Origin: Bolinopsis microptera
Lineage: Eukaryota > Ctenophora > Tentaculata > Lobata > Bolinopsidae
Reading direction: 5' to 3'
Assembly: GCF_026151205.1 (NCBI RefSeq)
Contig: NC_087072.1
Coordinates: forward strand, 1,190,375 to 1,254,374
DNA length: 64,000 bases
Within the stretch, counting starts at the first letter, position 1, and every line of letters begins with the position of its first letter. Below the pieces are notes generated by a model. That model was not told the DNA's origin. It made no database searches and saw only the letters and a program-made list of their open reading frames with translations. Positions 31,191 to 43,960 of this stretch are shown one piece after another. A program made the translations under genes and the position numbers.

Positions 31191-33838
31191 AATGATGAAA
31201 TCTCTCATCATCTCCATGATACACCCTCAGTCGTCCAGGAGGTGACTCTGCCGAGCTTTGTCGTGACATTTTTCCATTGCAAATCCTCTTCCCAACAGAG
31301 CTGCGATATCCAATACTGTCGACAGAAGTGAAAGTATCCTTCAGGAAAATATGTGATCCATCCCAACGGAGTTTGTTTTGTTCAGCTCTCGTTACTACCC
31401 ATGCAACTCATGGGACACATATGATGCCAAGGAGTTCAAGAAGTACCTAACCTACTTCAGTGCATGAATCAAATCTATCAGCGATCAATCGCATCGACGA
31501 GAACCCCTCACTCAACAAGCTGTGTGTTCGAAAAATAGAATGAAACGAACACACACCAGAATCAACGGATGTTTCCCATCCGAACCTTATTCATACCAGA
31601 GGACAACTCCGTTATGGTAATCCTCTGCCTGGGTCAACAGAAATGCGATCGATGTATACCCAAGTCACACTCCGATCTTGCGTGGTAAGGTAGATGCAGT
31701 AAGGCTGTCTCCGTATCATGGGAGCGGTTTTCTTGTCCAAAGATGCACTCAAACGCTACCAGTCCTGTCAGGAGTAGGACTGCATAACTCTCTAAATAAC
31801 GAATGCAGACATCTTAAGACTTATCTTTTTCGCTCAGAAAATAATACTGACGGAACGGTTGTTATGAACAGTACCGATATTCCCATGAGGTATCAATCAT
31901 CAAGATTCTGCAATACCCTAATTTTACAGCATGGTCAAGTTTCATATATTCCAACAAATATTGGACAAGCTTACCCCAGCTGACTTACTGTTGATACTGA
32001 TGGCCATGGATCACTCCACATTAGAAGCGACTCCCTGAACGATATGTAAACAAGAACAGAAACTCTCTAGCAGACCCTTACTCACCCCCAGCTATGCCGC
32101 TGGAAGTGTAATAGTAACTAGATTTTAACCATAAAGACGCGAAAGAGGACCTTCTGCATGTACCAGAAAATAATGGTGTTTCTTAGCCTTGTTAAGACAG
32201 AGACTATGCAGATACTAACTAGAGGACTCAACCATCATGACGACCAAAGTGAGAGTTCTTATACTCCCCTGAACCGCCACTCTCTGAAACTGCCCGGTTC
32301 CAAACACGTTTGTATCTCCTACTGAGTTCTGTTTTTACCAGCTCACTGCCAACGCTAAGGGATTTCCTGTGATCAAAACTATTAAACACTCCTCTACACA
32401 GCAAGCATCCAAAACTAAGAGGAAAGACAACAGCTGACACCAAAGACTGATCTAAGCTTCAAGGACTTGAAACCTTACATTAAACACTCGAAATCCGCTA
32501 CAGAAAATGACTCACAAGGAGCTCGGTTCCTCAAACGTGAGCAGTGAAGGAAGCCTCAAAAATCTGAAAAAAAGAGGATCCTCAACATCTGAAGAACCCT
32601 AATCAACTCTCCGCTGCTAGCAGCAGTGGCACATCTGAGCACTCAACGATTTGCAGAATAGACCTGAAGTGATGGAAAGATCCAATGTGTCACTCAACTC
32701 TATTCTTACTGAAATTAAAAATGATATGAAAGAGCTAAAGCTCAACGATAACAGAAAGACCTCTGAGCAGAATCGACTGGAGACTGTCACATATCAAGAA
32801 ATTGTCAAGTGGCACTGATCTCCTTAAAAGCCTGACAAAAGCTACCCAAGACACCAGTCTGCTCCTCGAAAAAATCAGAAAAAGGTCTAAAAGGGCGGAC
32901 ACAAACCCTAAAAGACACTATGGACTGGAAATAAAGATCTGGATGTCTGGCGTCAGAGCGTTTTCAAAAGGAAGGAGAGTGACAAAATCAACGAAAATCC
33001 ATAACATCATTTCGACCCCTAATTTCAGAATCCTCAGTTATCAGCCAGTTTAGACCAGGTGCAAATGCTAGCCAAACCATTGTTAGACATCTCCCCAGGT
33101 CTCCGGCTGACAGGGGAGACAACAGGGACACCCCTGGGCTATCACCAAAATCAGGGACGAACCCCTCCTACAGGAAGAGGGTATAGAACCCAGACAGAGA
33201 GACAAGAGAACAGTGTCTTCCGGCAGATAGACCAAAAAGAGCAAGTAACCGTCCTGTTTTTTTCCAAGCCAAAAGAAAATAGATTATTTCTCCTCTGTGA
33301 CTCAACCATGAGAAGCTTTAACTGAAGAGTTTCCGAAAAGATACAACGTCTCTGTAATTTTCAACGGAGCCCTGAAAGACCTTCACTCAAGTCTCGAATC
33401 AACGGCCGAACAATTTCCAATCACAACCCAGATGCAGTTTACGCTCCCTTTGGTACTCAGGACATACAAGATGGTACCGAAGCCTGACCTCCGTTGGTGA
33501 TCACAAAGAAAGTCTACCGAAAAGATACTTAGACAGACTTCGCAACACTGCCAACTTTGCATCTCGCATCCCTTCTCCGCGACCAACGGAAGGATGGAGT
33601 AATATAGTCGACTCTCACTGAAGCAATCAGAAATCTTAAAAGGTTGGACAGTGAGAAAGCTGATTTCTGGATGAATCAAGGGAAAAACAGAAACAACAAC
33701 ATTCACTCGGGGGATCAGATATCCACACGACAATTTGTTTGTCCCCAGATCAACCTCATCTGAATGACGAGTAACAAGTAATCAGGCAACTTCAAGACAA
33801 GCCTCAACAGTACATTTAGCAGAGACCGCACCTGCGTA
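31191..33838 (+). pseudogene. Mirror copy of LINE-A ORF1, frame destroyed
   Basis: Start region ATGATGAAATCTCTCATC at 31,191. The coiled-coil part (SSGTDLLKSLTKATQDTSLL at about 32,802) and the SGNH block (LLCDSTMRSF at about 33,290) are visible. Indels appear every few tens of bases. Confidence 0.9.
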
Positions 33839-33931
33839 CTTATCTCTCATTCTCAGCTTATCTAGTCCCCTCCCTCATTTTCTTCTCCTTGCTCCTCTTG
33901 CCTCTCTCAATCCTTTATACAAGTTGAACTG

Positions 33932-36900
33932 ATGAACTATGTCAACGGTATAATTTCCTGGAATGTTGCAAACAATCATGTTTTCTCGAAACAAAACGTG
34001 ATCCCCGATTCTTGTAAAATCATCAGTCCGAATGATATAATCGCCTATCAAAGACCGATGCGAAGTGTCACTGAAAGGATACAAATCTATAGTGACATCC
34101 GAAAATCTGGTAAAGGTGGAGGAGTAACTACTCTGGTTAGGAAAACTATCGTGGCATATTGCTCTCTGGAGAAATTTCACACTTACTGCGGACCCCTCAA
34201 TGTACATTGATAATTGTTTAAAGTTCTGATCCCTAAACACCAATATCACACCTTTGTTCTCAATAGCTACATACGCACCTACCAAACAGCATTTGAAAAA
34301 CCGGCACTATCCTGCACCGAAGCAAATTTGATGGCACTCCAGAAAAAATAAGCAGACATCAAGGATAACTACCAGTAATGACTCATACTTCTATGGAGAC
34401 CTTATGCCAAAAAAGAATAGGGCATCTCTGATTTCAGATATATAACAGAGCGGATGATTTCGAGCTCTTTCCAGAACTGGCAGGCCCCTCCGACTTCATG
34501 GTTATACGCAGAAGTGGCACCTATATCATCAAAATAGGAACAGCCAGGACAAAATCACCAATAGAACAAAAAAATCTTTGCTTGACTTTGTTGGATCGCA
34601 AACCTCTTGATCCTTAATGGACGTACCATTGGGACACTGCCGGAAATACACATGCTTCAAAAAGTGGAACGGAAACAGCGTGGTGGACTACTCATTGCAT
34701 CACATCCTTTCTTCACCGTGTAAGTCCCTCTCAGTGGGCGAGCATACTCTGGTTCTCCGACCACAATCCTGTTCTACCTCAGTCTCCTGGCATGGACACC
34801 GGAGCCCCCAAAGAATAGTCGAGCTCCCATAGCATAAGTCAGGAATGCTCCTTTCGTTACCCGATCACAGAAAACAGTCTAGTCAACTTCACACACTCCT
34901 AGAACAGCCTGAGTTCATCCAAAGAAACTCCCAGCTAACTCAAAGAAGCCGAATCCGCCCCAAAACCCATGAGCAGTCGAAGCACTGAATAGCACATTAC
35001 AGAACTTATAAATGATGCCCGCTAAAAATGAGCTTGAAATCTCTAAACAGACCCAGAATCCAAACACCCAAGTGCGATTCCATGTTGGGACGGCAAGTGT
35101 CACACCGCACGACGCCTCTTCAAGCTGTCAATAAAGATTGTCGATAATAACCCTGACAATCAATAGGATCAAATCGCTCGACACCGGTGCTAACTGCAGA
35201 TGATATCGAAAGATTGTCAATAGAAACGGGATGACTTCTTCAAAAGATCTTAACAAAAGAGATTCAAAAACGGTAAAAACCATATCCTGGAGAGACTGTC
35301 AAAAAGCTAAAGATCTAACAAGAAGGAAGAAGTCCAACGTGACTCAGAGCAACTTAGAAACCATCATCAGTTCTACACTGAGCTTCTACTCTTGACACTC
35401 ATCAACAGTAGACTCACTCACAAAAAGAGCTCTCCTCGAAGAAAGCCAACACCCTAGCCGAGGGATCTGCCCCAAATGAGTCGCTGAACAGCGCATTTAC
35501 ACTGGGTGAGCTGAACGCTGCCACTAGCAAACTAAAATCCGGCAAAGCACTTGCCTTTTGACTACATAAGCACTGAAATGCTCAAGGGTTTGAACAGTGA
35601 AAATGAGTCCCCTCCTCCTTAACCTCTTCAATCTGTGCCATTGAGACAGGAACCTACCTCTGAGCAAAAGGTATCACACCGATTCACAAAAAGGGTGCAT
35701 CAGGAACCCTGACAATAATAGAGCAATAGCAGTATGTAGCTGTATTGGAAACTGGCTCTCCCCCCACGATGCTGCTATCTCGGCTTGTCACTCACCGCCA
35801 AATCTCCATCCAGATCCACTAAATCAAGCAGGCTTTACCAAAGGAAGTCAATGTAATGACCATATATTCCACGCTGATGTCCACAATCGAAAAATACAAG
35901 AAAGTGAAAAATAAAATATATGCAGTGTTCATTGATCCCGAAAAGCGTTTGATCTAGTGTGCAGACAAGCCCTCCTGTTCAAACTATCTGCTAGGCGTCA
36001 ATTGGCGGCTACACGACATCATCAAAGCATGTACAGTAATCAGAGGTCATAACAAGATGAATGGTAAAATCAGTGAAGCATTCAAGATCCTCAAGGGACT
36101 GAACAAGGACATCCACTCCAGCCCCGAGTTTTCAAAGTCCTACTTTAATAAGCTTTCTGACCTCCTCAATGAGCCCTTTGTGAACTGCCCAACTCCTCGC
36201 TGTTATCTAAGTGACTCACCTAGCGTGGTCTTGATGATCTATAAATCCTCGCCTAGATCCTGAATCACTCCAAAAGTTGCTTTCGATCATTGGGACTACT
36301 GGTATCGAATGGGTCTGGAAAATCAACATCTCCAAAACCAAATTCATGGTCTTCAACGGTAAAGGACATACATTCCAACTGGCGTCCTTCTATTATGACA
36401 GAGATTATAGAGATGGTCTCCAGCTACTCTATCTTGGAATCATATAAGGCACACAGGGAATTCGCAGGCACTGACTCTCTCTACCGTAAGTGACACGGAG
36501 CTTACTTAAGCTTGAGAAGCACCATAGACCGGAGATACATGGACGCATCATGCTAACAAAACTATTTGACAACCCTTGTCAAGCCTATTCTACCATAGCG
36601 TTGTAAGTTTGGCCCCAGTTCTACCCACTGTCAGTAAGGTACTCTCTGCTCGCCAAGTTTCACAACCATGATCATGCAGTCTTCCACATCGCAAACAGAA
36701 AACGGGAGCAAGTGCACCTACGTCACCTCAAATACCTTCATGGGTATTAACAGAAGGGCAGTCAGCTACAGCCTGGGGAGAAACTGGCCCTCATACCCAA
36801 TTATATTGAGATGTTGAACTGAGTACTAAATAATTCAAAGAGTGTATGAGCCTCCCTCAACACAACTGGTTAAAGCTGCAATGACTGAGCCGATTAACCT

Positions 36901-37555
36901 CAAATTGTCATGGTTTGTAGGCATCGAATCAGTTATCAAGTCATTTAACAACATCGACCTTCCTGACAGGAACTCATCATCGTTGCTCAACGCAACCTTC
37001 CTCGCGGACTCCTGCAGCCCTGAATTGATGACAGAGAACCTGCGAAAACTATTCCGTGATTCCTGGGGTTCTCTTGTGAAAGATTCTAGAAAGCTATCAT
37101 TCTACAGTGAAGTCAAAAAAGAATTTGGATGGGAGCCATATCTAAACCACGCTAGGTCTTTCCAGGACAGAAGGGCAACCACACAGATTCGGTCCAGTTC
37201 TCATCACCTTAGAATTGAAAGGGGGAGGTACGACAAAACTCCACTTGATGAAAGGACCTGTAACTATTGCGAGCTGAACATCAACCAGCTAATCATCGAA
37301 GACGAGAATCATATGCTCCATTCCTGCCCCCTAGGGAAAGTTCCAAGGGACAGATTTCAAAGCCTCAGTGGAAATCTAGTCAGCATTGACGGAAATGGTA
37401 GCTTCAATCTTGCCTCCACGTTTATCTCGCAACCCGATTGCATGGACAAACTCAGCGATGAGGACGTAAGTTTGATCAAACTCTCGACCAGCACCATTAA
37501 TAAAATCTACAGACTAACCCTCAACTTCAAAGAAAGTCTAAATGTAGATAACTAG
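33932..37555 (+). pseudogene. Mirror copy of LINE-A ORF2: broken N-terminal three quarters, intact last 237 codons
   Basis: The endonuclease and RT portions are shattered by indels up to about 36,840. From 36,842 to 37,555 the frame is fully open and nearly identical to the end of the left-arm protein (apart from the first few residues I see an E/P exchange and an N/S exchange, FQSLSGN for FQSLNGN), including the CNYC...HMLHSC zinc motif. The change from broken to near-identical is abrupt. Confidence 0.9.
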
Positions 37556-38470
37556 CTTCCTCTTTCAGTCCTTCCTTTCTTCCTTTCTTTTTTTCCCCTT
37601 TCTCTTTCCGCCTTTTTTTCTTTTCCAGCTTTGGATCTGTGACGGATGTGATGAATTTCTTGCGGTCACTCTTATCCCTACATGGGCTCCCGGCCGTGCG
37701 TCCATGTAGGAGCCGTGGGGCCTTCCGAGTGATAGGGTTACAGTGACTGTTAGTAGGGAAAGTATGAAGGCTATATCAGTAGACACAATTACCGAACGCA
37801 GGGCATTGGCTCGACCTCCAAGACAGGGTATCCGTGAGGACCCTGGTCGTAATCAGCTCTGCACTGCTCCAGTGTATCCTGATGCCTGAAATCTTGGACA
37901 CTGCCTACGTACGGGGTAGACAGCCACTGATGATTTTGTCTGTGAGTTTTTCGTCACTTCCTGACATGAGTCAGACCTCAGCTGGATCCTTCCTGTTTAG
38001 CTTTTTCTGAGCTTCCCGCTCGACCTCCTTCTTCAATCTTCAATCATCATCATCAGTTAGAGCTGCCGTGCTCTCGAACTTTCCCCTCACACTCCACCAC
38101 GGCACCTCCTTCGAGGCCTCTTGCCAGGTAACACCAGCTCTCAGACATAGGCAAGCTTACCGCGCACGGCGTTTTTTCTTTTTTGTTTCGTCCTTTCCGT
38201 GTGTGCCGTTTTGTGCCACCCTCTCTGCTGTTCCTGCGAAATTGCGCTCATTCGCTCTTCAATGGGCTGTTCATTTGACAGAGTTACTGGCTGGCACTCC
38301 AAACATCTTCTCACTCACAATCACCATCAATCAAATTCAAAATTATGCAATCAATCACTATACATCCACGATCATATGATCAAAACACAAAACTTTGTTA
38401 TATACTGTTTCTGTTTGAGATTTGAATAACGTTACTGTAATGTTTCAAATTATATTTTAAATGTTCAAAA
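37556..38470 (+). other. Mirror copy of the LINE-A 3' UTR and adjoining sequence
   Basis: Almost identical to the complement of 1,030-1,941, including the ATC-type tail (about 38,042-38,054). It marks the outer end of the palindrome. Confidence 0.85.
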
Positions 38471-38506
38471 AAAAATTTCAAAAAAAATGAGTCTTGACAC
38501 CATTTT

Positions 38507-40008
38507 AGGGTTATACGGGTTCCTGCTAGTATTATAGAAAGCGAGACGATATATACCCGTACCATTTTACTGACACCACGACATTAACTTAATTGACAAT
38601 TTGGCGCCCCCTAAGATGGCGAAACATTTTACTATCTTACTATATATAAAGCGAGACGATATATATATATGGATCCGTGCCATTTTACTGACACCACGGC
38701 ATCAACTTTTACGCGACTTTCCGCAAAAACCGTAAAAGATATACAACTGAAACTTTTTTGACTGGGTCAAATGCTTTTATGCTTTTCAAATCAGCATGAA
38801 AAAATAAAAAATTGGACAAGGAATAGGAGTTTTAGAGCCCAAAATTTGGACCCCCAAGTGGTGTCAAAAACGCGAATTAAATAGGTAATAATTATTTTAG
38901 TCTTGAGTCTTGACACCATTTTAGGGTTATACGGGTTCCTGCTAGTATTATAGAAAGCGAGACGATATATACCCGTACCATTTTACTGACACCACGGCAT
39001 TAACTTTGACACGACTTTCTGCAAAAACCGTAAAAGATATACAACTCAAACGTTTGTGACTAGTTCAAATGCTTTAATGGCTTGGTACGGGTATATATCG
39101 TCTCGCTTTCTGCTTAAATAGTCTCTTGAGTCTTGACACCACTTTAGAGTTACAATCACCATCAATCAAATTCAAAATTATGCAATCAATCACTATACAT
39201 CCACGATCATATGATCAAAACACAAAACTTTGTAATATACTGTTTCTGTTTGAGATTTGAATAACGTTACTGTAATGTTTCAAATTATATTTTAAATGTT
39301 CAAAAAAATGTTCAAAATGAGTCTTGACACCATTTTAGGGTTATACGGGTTCCTGCTAGTATTATAGAAAGCGAGACGATATATACCCGTACCATTTTAC
39401 TGACACCACGGCATTAACTTAATTGACAATTTGGCGCCCCCTAAGATGGCGAAACATTTTACTATCTTACTATATATAAAGCGAGACGATATATATATAT
39501 GGATCCGTGCCATTTTACTGACACCACGGCATCAACTTTTACGCGACTTTCCGCAAAAACCGTAAAAGATATACAACTGAAACTTTTTTGACTGGGTCAA
39601 ATGCTTTTATGCTTTTCAAATCAGCATGAAAAAATAAAAAATTGTACAAGGAATAGGAGTTTTAGAGCCCAAAATTTTGACCCCCAAGTGGTGTCAAAAA
39701 CGCGAATTAAATAGGTAATAATTATTTTAGTCTCCTGAGTCTTGACAACATTTTAGGGTTATACGGGTTCCTGCTAGTATTATAGAAAGCGAGACGATAT
39801 ATATCCGTACCATTTTACTGACACCACGGCATCAACTTTGACACGACTTTCTGCAAAAACCGTAAAAGATATACAACTCAAACTTTTGTGACTAGTTCAA
39901 ATGCTTTAATGGCTTGGTACGGGTATATATCGTCTCGCTTTCTGCTTAAATAGTCTCTTGAGTCTTGACACCACTTTAGAGTTACATTAGACGGGTTCCT
40001 GCTAGTAT
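38507..40008 (+). repeat. Tandem array of about 415-bp dispersed-repeat units
   Basis: Junctions TATACGGGTTCCTGCTAGTA followed by TTATAGAAAGCGAGACGA recur at about 38,512, 38,927, 39,342 and 39,760, with a variant end at about 39,988. Spacing alternates 418, 412, 418. Units of two kinds alternate: one contains GGCGCCCCCTAAGATGGC and a second internal AAAGCGAGACGATATATA, the other does not. The composite of about 830 bp is thus present about 1.7 times. A second copy of the 38,300-38,470 sequence is embedded at 39,146-39,322. There is no ORF. Confidence 0.85.
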
Positions 40009-40857
40009 AACCTAAAGCCACAGCTTTTTGTCAATTTAAATTCGATCATATTATAATTAAACTATAATGTTCAGAAAAATAAATGAAGTTTAATATATTA
40101 TTAAGGCTAGTTTAAACATGAGAATTGTTGTGAAACTGAACCATATAACAATTGTAGATTCAAAATATAAATGTTTGAATACTAATAGTTGAGTACTACG
40201 CTTATATTTTGACTTTGGCTCTAATCAAACGAGTTTTCAGCAAGTGTACGACATACGTTCCATATTAGAGATCAACATCAGATGCTGCTCAAATTCTTGT
40301 TGCTTATCAGTTGCCTATCAGTTATCACGAAGTTGATAAGGCTTGCTTGTTTTATTTGCAGCTTTGTTTGACGGCGTGCATAAAATATTTCCGTAATATA
40401 TAAATTTACCGATAAGAACTGTTTCCAGAAATATTTGAACAGTTAATGCTATTTTGACTAAGAAAGCGAACTGCGAAGGTATACATCATACAATATAAGG
40501 AATATGAAACAAAACTTTAATATAAAATATTTTACAACACAGCTAAGAGAGATTGTATAAAATAATAAGAGATTCTGTTCAGTGTTCTGGCAAGAAGCGC
40601 TAGAGGGGCATGGGAAGTAGAAAATGCTACTAGTTACCATGGTTACACCACTGCTACTAAATACAGAACCGACACTTTAACAAATTGTTATGTATTTAAT
40701 AATATGTGTTCTACATACTTATAGTATGTATGTTATATAATTATAATATATTTAGATAGTAGGATTGTAGTCATATAATTGAGCGATTGTAACTCAGAAA
40801 TTTTATATCGAATCCGGATGAAAATTTGGACCTTTACTGATAGTTGAAATTCGACAT
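40009..40857. other. AT-rich stretch without recognised features
   Basis: No gene, repeat or RNA motif was identified. Short frames (for example 40,458-40,640) have no family resemblance. Confidence 0.5.
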
Positions 40858-41240
40858 ATGACGTCATCTATATATAGCGTCATCTAGCGTCATCTAGCGT
40901 GAAATATCGCCAGATGATGATAGAATTAGATGACGCTAGATGACGCCAATTAGCGACATTATCGCTAAGTGCACGGCACCTTTCGAATGTCGATATCTAG
41001 CGCTATCTAGCGCTATCTAGCGCTATCTAGCGCTATATGACGCTAGATGACGCTAGATGACGCTAGATGACGCTAAGCACGCAGCACTGACGCCAGGCGA
41101 CAGATAGCGCTATTTTCATAAAAATTCTAGGCACGACATCTAGCGTCATCTAGCGTCATATGTTGCAGCGACATCTGACGCCATCTAGCGACATCTGACG
41201 TCATCTGACGACATCTGTCGCGACGACATCTGACGCAGGT
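40858..41240. repeat. 10-bp self-complementary minisatellite (CATCTAGCGT / ACGCTAGATG)
   Basis: Dozens of 10-bp units occur in both orientations: CATCTAGCGT near 40,880 and 41,140, TAGCGCTATC near 40,995-41,035, GACGCTAGAT near 41,040-41,075. Degraded GACATCTGACG units continue to 41,240. Alternating orientation would allow long hairpins. Confidence 0.85.
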
Positions 41241-41301
41241 GACATCAAGCGCTGGATAGCGGGATAAGTCAGTTTACGATATACTATAATGGCGCAGGAG
41301 G

Positions 41302-41520
41302 GTCAACCTGAAAAGAACATTGCTTGACCCTCCTGCCCCACCGCATGGATCAGGAGGTTCATTTCAGAAACAGTGCTTGACCCTCCTGCCCCACCACATG
41401 GATCAAGGAGGTTCATTTCAGAAAAAACAGTGCTTGACCCTCCTGCCCCACCACATGGATTACGGGGGTCCACCAAAACAGTGCTTTACCCTCCTGCTAG
41501 ACACAACCCCTGAAAACCTT
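41302..41520 (+). repeat. About 55-bp tandem repeat
   Basis: Four head-to-tail copies begin TGCTTGACCCTCCTGCCCCA (about 41,319, 41,372, 41,430), the last truncated (about 41,482). The first three contain CATGGAT. An 88-codon frame spans the array but is only the repeat translated. Confidence 0.85.
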
Positions 41521-41670
41521 CTGTACTGTAAATCTCACTACGTCACACACAACGTCACTCACTACGTCACACATTATATTTATTAATCTACGTCCACCCC
41601 AACTCACACACAACTTTACTCACTACGGCACAAACAACGCCCTCACTACGTCCACTCAACTACTACGTCA
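41521..41670 (+). repeat. Short TACGTCAC-type minisatellite
   Basis: CACTACGTCACACA-like units resemble the large array at 51,085-52,787. Confidence 0.7.
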
Positions 41671-41929
41671 CATCTTTCAGACACAAGCTGAAGAACGAGC
41701 GGTAACTTTGATACGGAGTGAAGAAAATCTACTATGTACTTCAACTGGCTGTGTTCCGACCTTATTGTATTTTGCTGGTTCACTACTGTTATTCCGAGTG
41801 GACACTAATATGGATTGCCTGTTCAGCAGAAGTGTGAAAAAGTGGTACAACATTAACAGGCGCGTATCAGAGCAATAGGCCAAACTATTAGCCTCTATAA
41901 CACTCTACAGGAACGAGATACATTTATAA

Positions 41930-43040
41930 CCACAATAACCCCGGCATGCGCAGGATTATATTTCAATTTTTCCGCGCAACGCGCGGGAAAAATTTATAAT
42001 AATTCGAGTGCTAAGCACGAGGGATATAAAGAAAATAACCCCGACGTCTTTAGCACGAGGGTTATTTAAATATAGACTTAATCGTGCCGGTGTTTATGTG
42101 TTTAGAAACCCCTCCGGGTTAGAGCTAGGACCAACAAATTTGACATTTTACTCTTAATTCAAGCTATATGACATCATGTAATGGGAAAATATGAAATGAA
42201 TGTGGGGAATTAAATTATACTACCAAATAAATACAACTAAGGTACTAAGACATTTGAAATTGGCGTTATATTCATACATTATTCCTCAGAACGAAACGTG
42301 AATGAATATTCGATTAAAGGCGTCGAGTAAGCATGGCAAGCGAAAAATGTGGAGCTAATAATGATATCGTGTCATGAAAGTTCATCAAAGTGGACGACTA
42401 TAAAACATGGCTTATATCAAACATGCAATGCTACGACAAAATTAACCGGACAAAATGTAACCGTCGAGACAAGTTTCTGGCCTGTCCAAGTAATGTAAGA
42501 GGTTTAAGGAATGTAAGCAGTGTGCTGGAGTTTGCCAGCGCCTGCAGTTAGACCGATACGTAGATCAAAGAGTATATACGTTAAGCCATAGGTCAACGTG
42601 AACAATTTCTACCAATGCGCGTCGTAGTAGTTAGTCACGTGATACACGTCATCAAAACACGTGACAGTGCCGCGGTTGAATTCTCATGGAAAAAAAATAT
42701 CAAAACAAAACAAATCTTGTACCAAATTAGCGGGCGGGATTAATAGAAGCTGTGGCCTGGTGTTATTTATTCAGCGGGAAAAAACTAACAGCGGGAGCCG
42801 GATTTATCAGAATCTATCTAGCGTAGCCGGGATATCAGAATCAACTATCGGGAGCGGGATTAACAGAATCATATCCAACCCGGTAGGGATTATAATAACA
42901 AAAACCCGCCACGCAAAGGTTTTATAATAACAGATCATCCCGCGCAAGCGGGATGATCTGATAAACCATACGAGGCGCGCAGCGCACGAGTTTTGTGTTA
43001 CATATGTAATCCCGAAGCGCCATCCTGAGGGATTACATTT
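41930..43040. repeat. Hairpin-rich segment
   Basis: At least four strong hairpins: about 41,967-41,992 (TTTTCCGCGC with GCGCGGGAAAA), 42,033-42,067 (AAATAACCC with GGGTTATTT), 42,931-42,960 (a perfect 13-bp stem CAGATCATCCCGC closed by a GCAA tetraloop) and 43,004-43,038 (ATGTAATCCC with GGGATTACAT). Weaker ones lie around 42,110 and 42,970. Repeated GCGGGA/ATCAGAATC blocks occur between 42,730 and 42,870. No coding gene is visible. Confidence 0.6.
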
Positions 43041-43689
43041 ATTTAGCCCTGAGCGTGAAGTGTTTATGGAATTATAATTATCTCCGGCGATTTCGACAAG
43101 GGATTTAAACTGTCCGGAACACGATTGGAAAGCAGTCATCAATCTGAATGTCAACCGACTGTCATAGTGGAGCAATAGCTTGAACGATAGCAGGAACAAG
43201 AAGCAGGGAAGGAGAGCAAGCAAAACAATACTATTTTTAGGGCACGGACCAGGGTAGCTGGCAGTCCGCCAACTTCTCACGCCACGCGTTGGAGAAATTC
43301 AAGGATTAGCTGCTTTGGCAACGTTCCCAGGAATTTGCGTGTAAAAGAAGTGGACGGTTACGATGTTTCAATCACGTTGGTTGCGCTTTCGTGTCCACGT
43401 GGGAGATAGACTCGGCGAATGCATTGGTGTGTCACGTGGTACGACGTTACGCGCCCACGTGATCGCGCGTCTAACTGTTCTACAATTATCGTAGTTCTAA
43501 TCAGCAGTATCATTGATTATTGTAATTCGGAGAATGAATGATAAACATCAGTTACGACTAAAAAAAGCGGCCGGTATTATACAAATTTCCGAGGCGCGGA
43601 TAAAACACCATGAGATTTTATCTAACCGGTCCCGGGCTGAGTGATAATATGATCCCGCTCGAATCCGAAGATTTTATAACCAAATAATT
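43041..43689. other. Non-coding stretch with several CACGTG hexamers
   Basis: CACGTG palindromes occur near 43,396, 43,432 and 43,456 (and at 42,634 and 42,657). No gene is recognised. The minus-strand frame at 42,807-43,280 crosses hairpins and has no family resemblance. Confidence 0.4.
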
Positions 43690-43960
43690 CACCCAACCCT
43701 ATTTTGTCAACTTAGTTTGGTAGCATCGGATTGACAAAGCCCAGTACAAAAAATAAAAGGATGCAAGCGGTACGAAGACATGCTAGCAACATTAATAGCC
43801 CAGATCTCAAAATCACGGCACTGAAAATCTGAAGATATGATAGGGATCAACCCCTTCATCTCATAAAATGTCGCATACAACAGTTAGATACAAACAGCCA
43901 GAAGTTACAAAAAATAGGGAAAAGTCAGGACAAGATACTGTTGATTCGAGATATACAGCA
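43690..43960 (+). repeat. Diverged 240-bp repeat, copy 1
   Basis: Resembles 50,850-51,085: both contain GCAAGCGGTACGA, ATGATAGGGATCAACCC and TTCATCTCA in the same order. The shared conceptual peptide is CKRYE...MIGINPFIS. This copy has in-frame stops. Confidence 0.65.

Noticed and set aside
38507-40008. Helitron ends (CTAG followed by T) in the tandem array
   Set aside because: The GCTAG|T junction resembles a Helitron 3' end, but there is no consistent 5' TC end, no hairpin just before CTAG, and no RepHel gene. Ends match PLE-associated repeats better.
42634-43462. E-box (CACGTG) regulatory cluster
   Set aside because: Five hexamers in about 830 bp is suggestive but there is no nearby gene, and palindromic hexamers are expected in this hairpin-rich segment.
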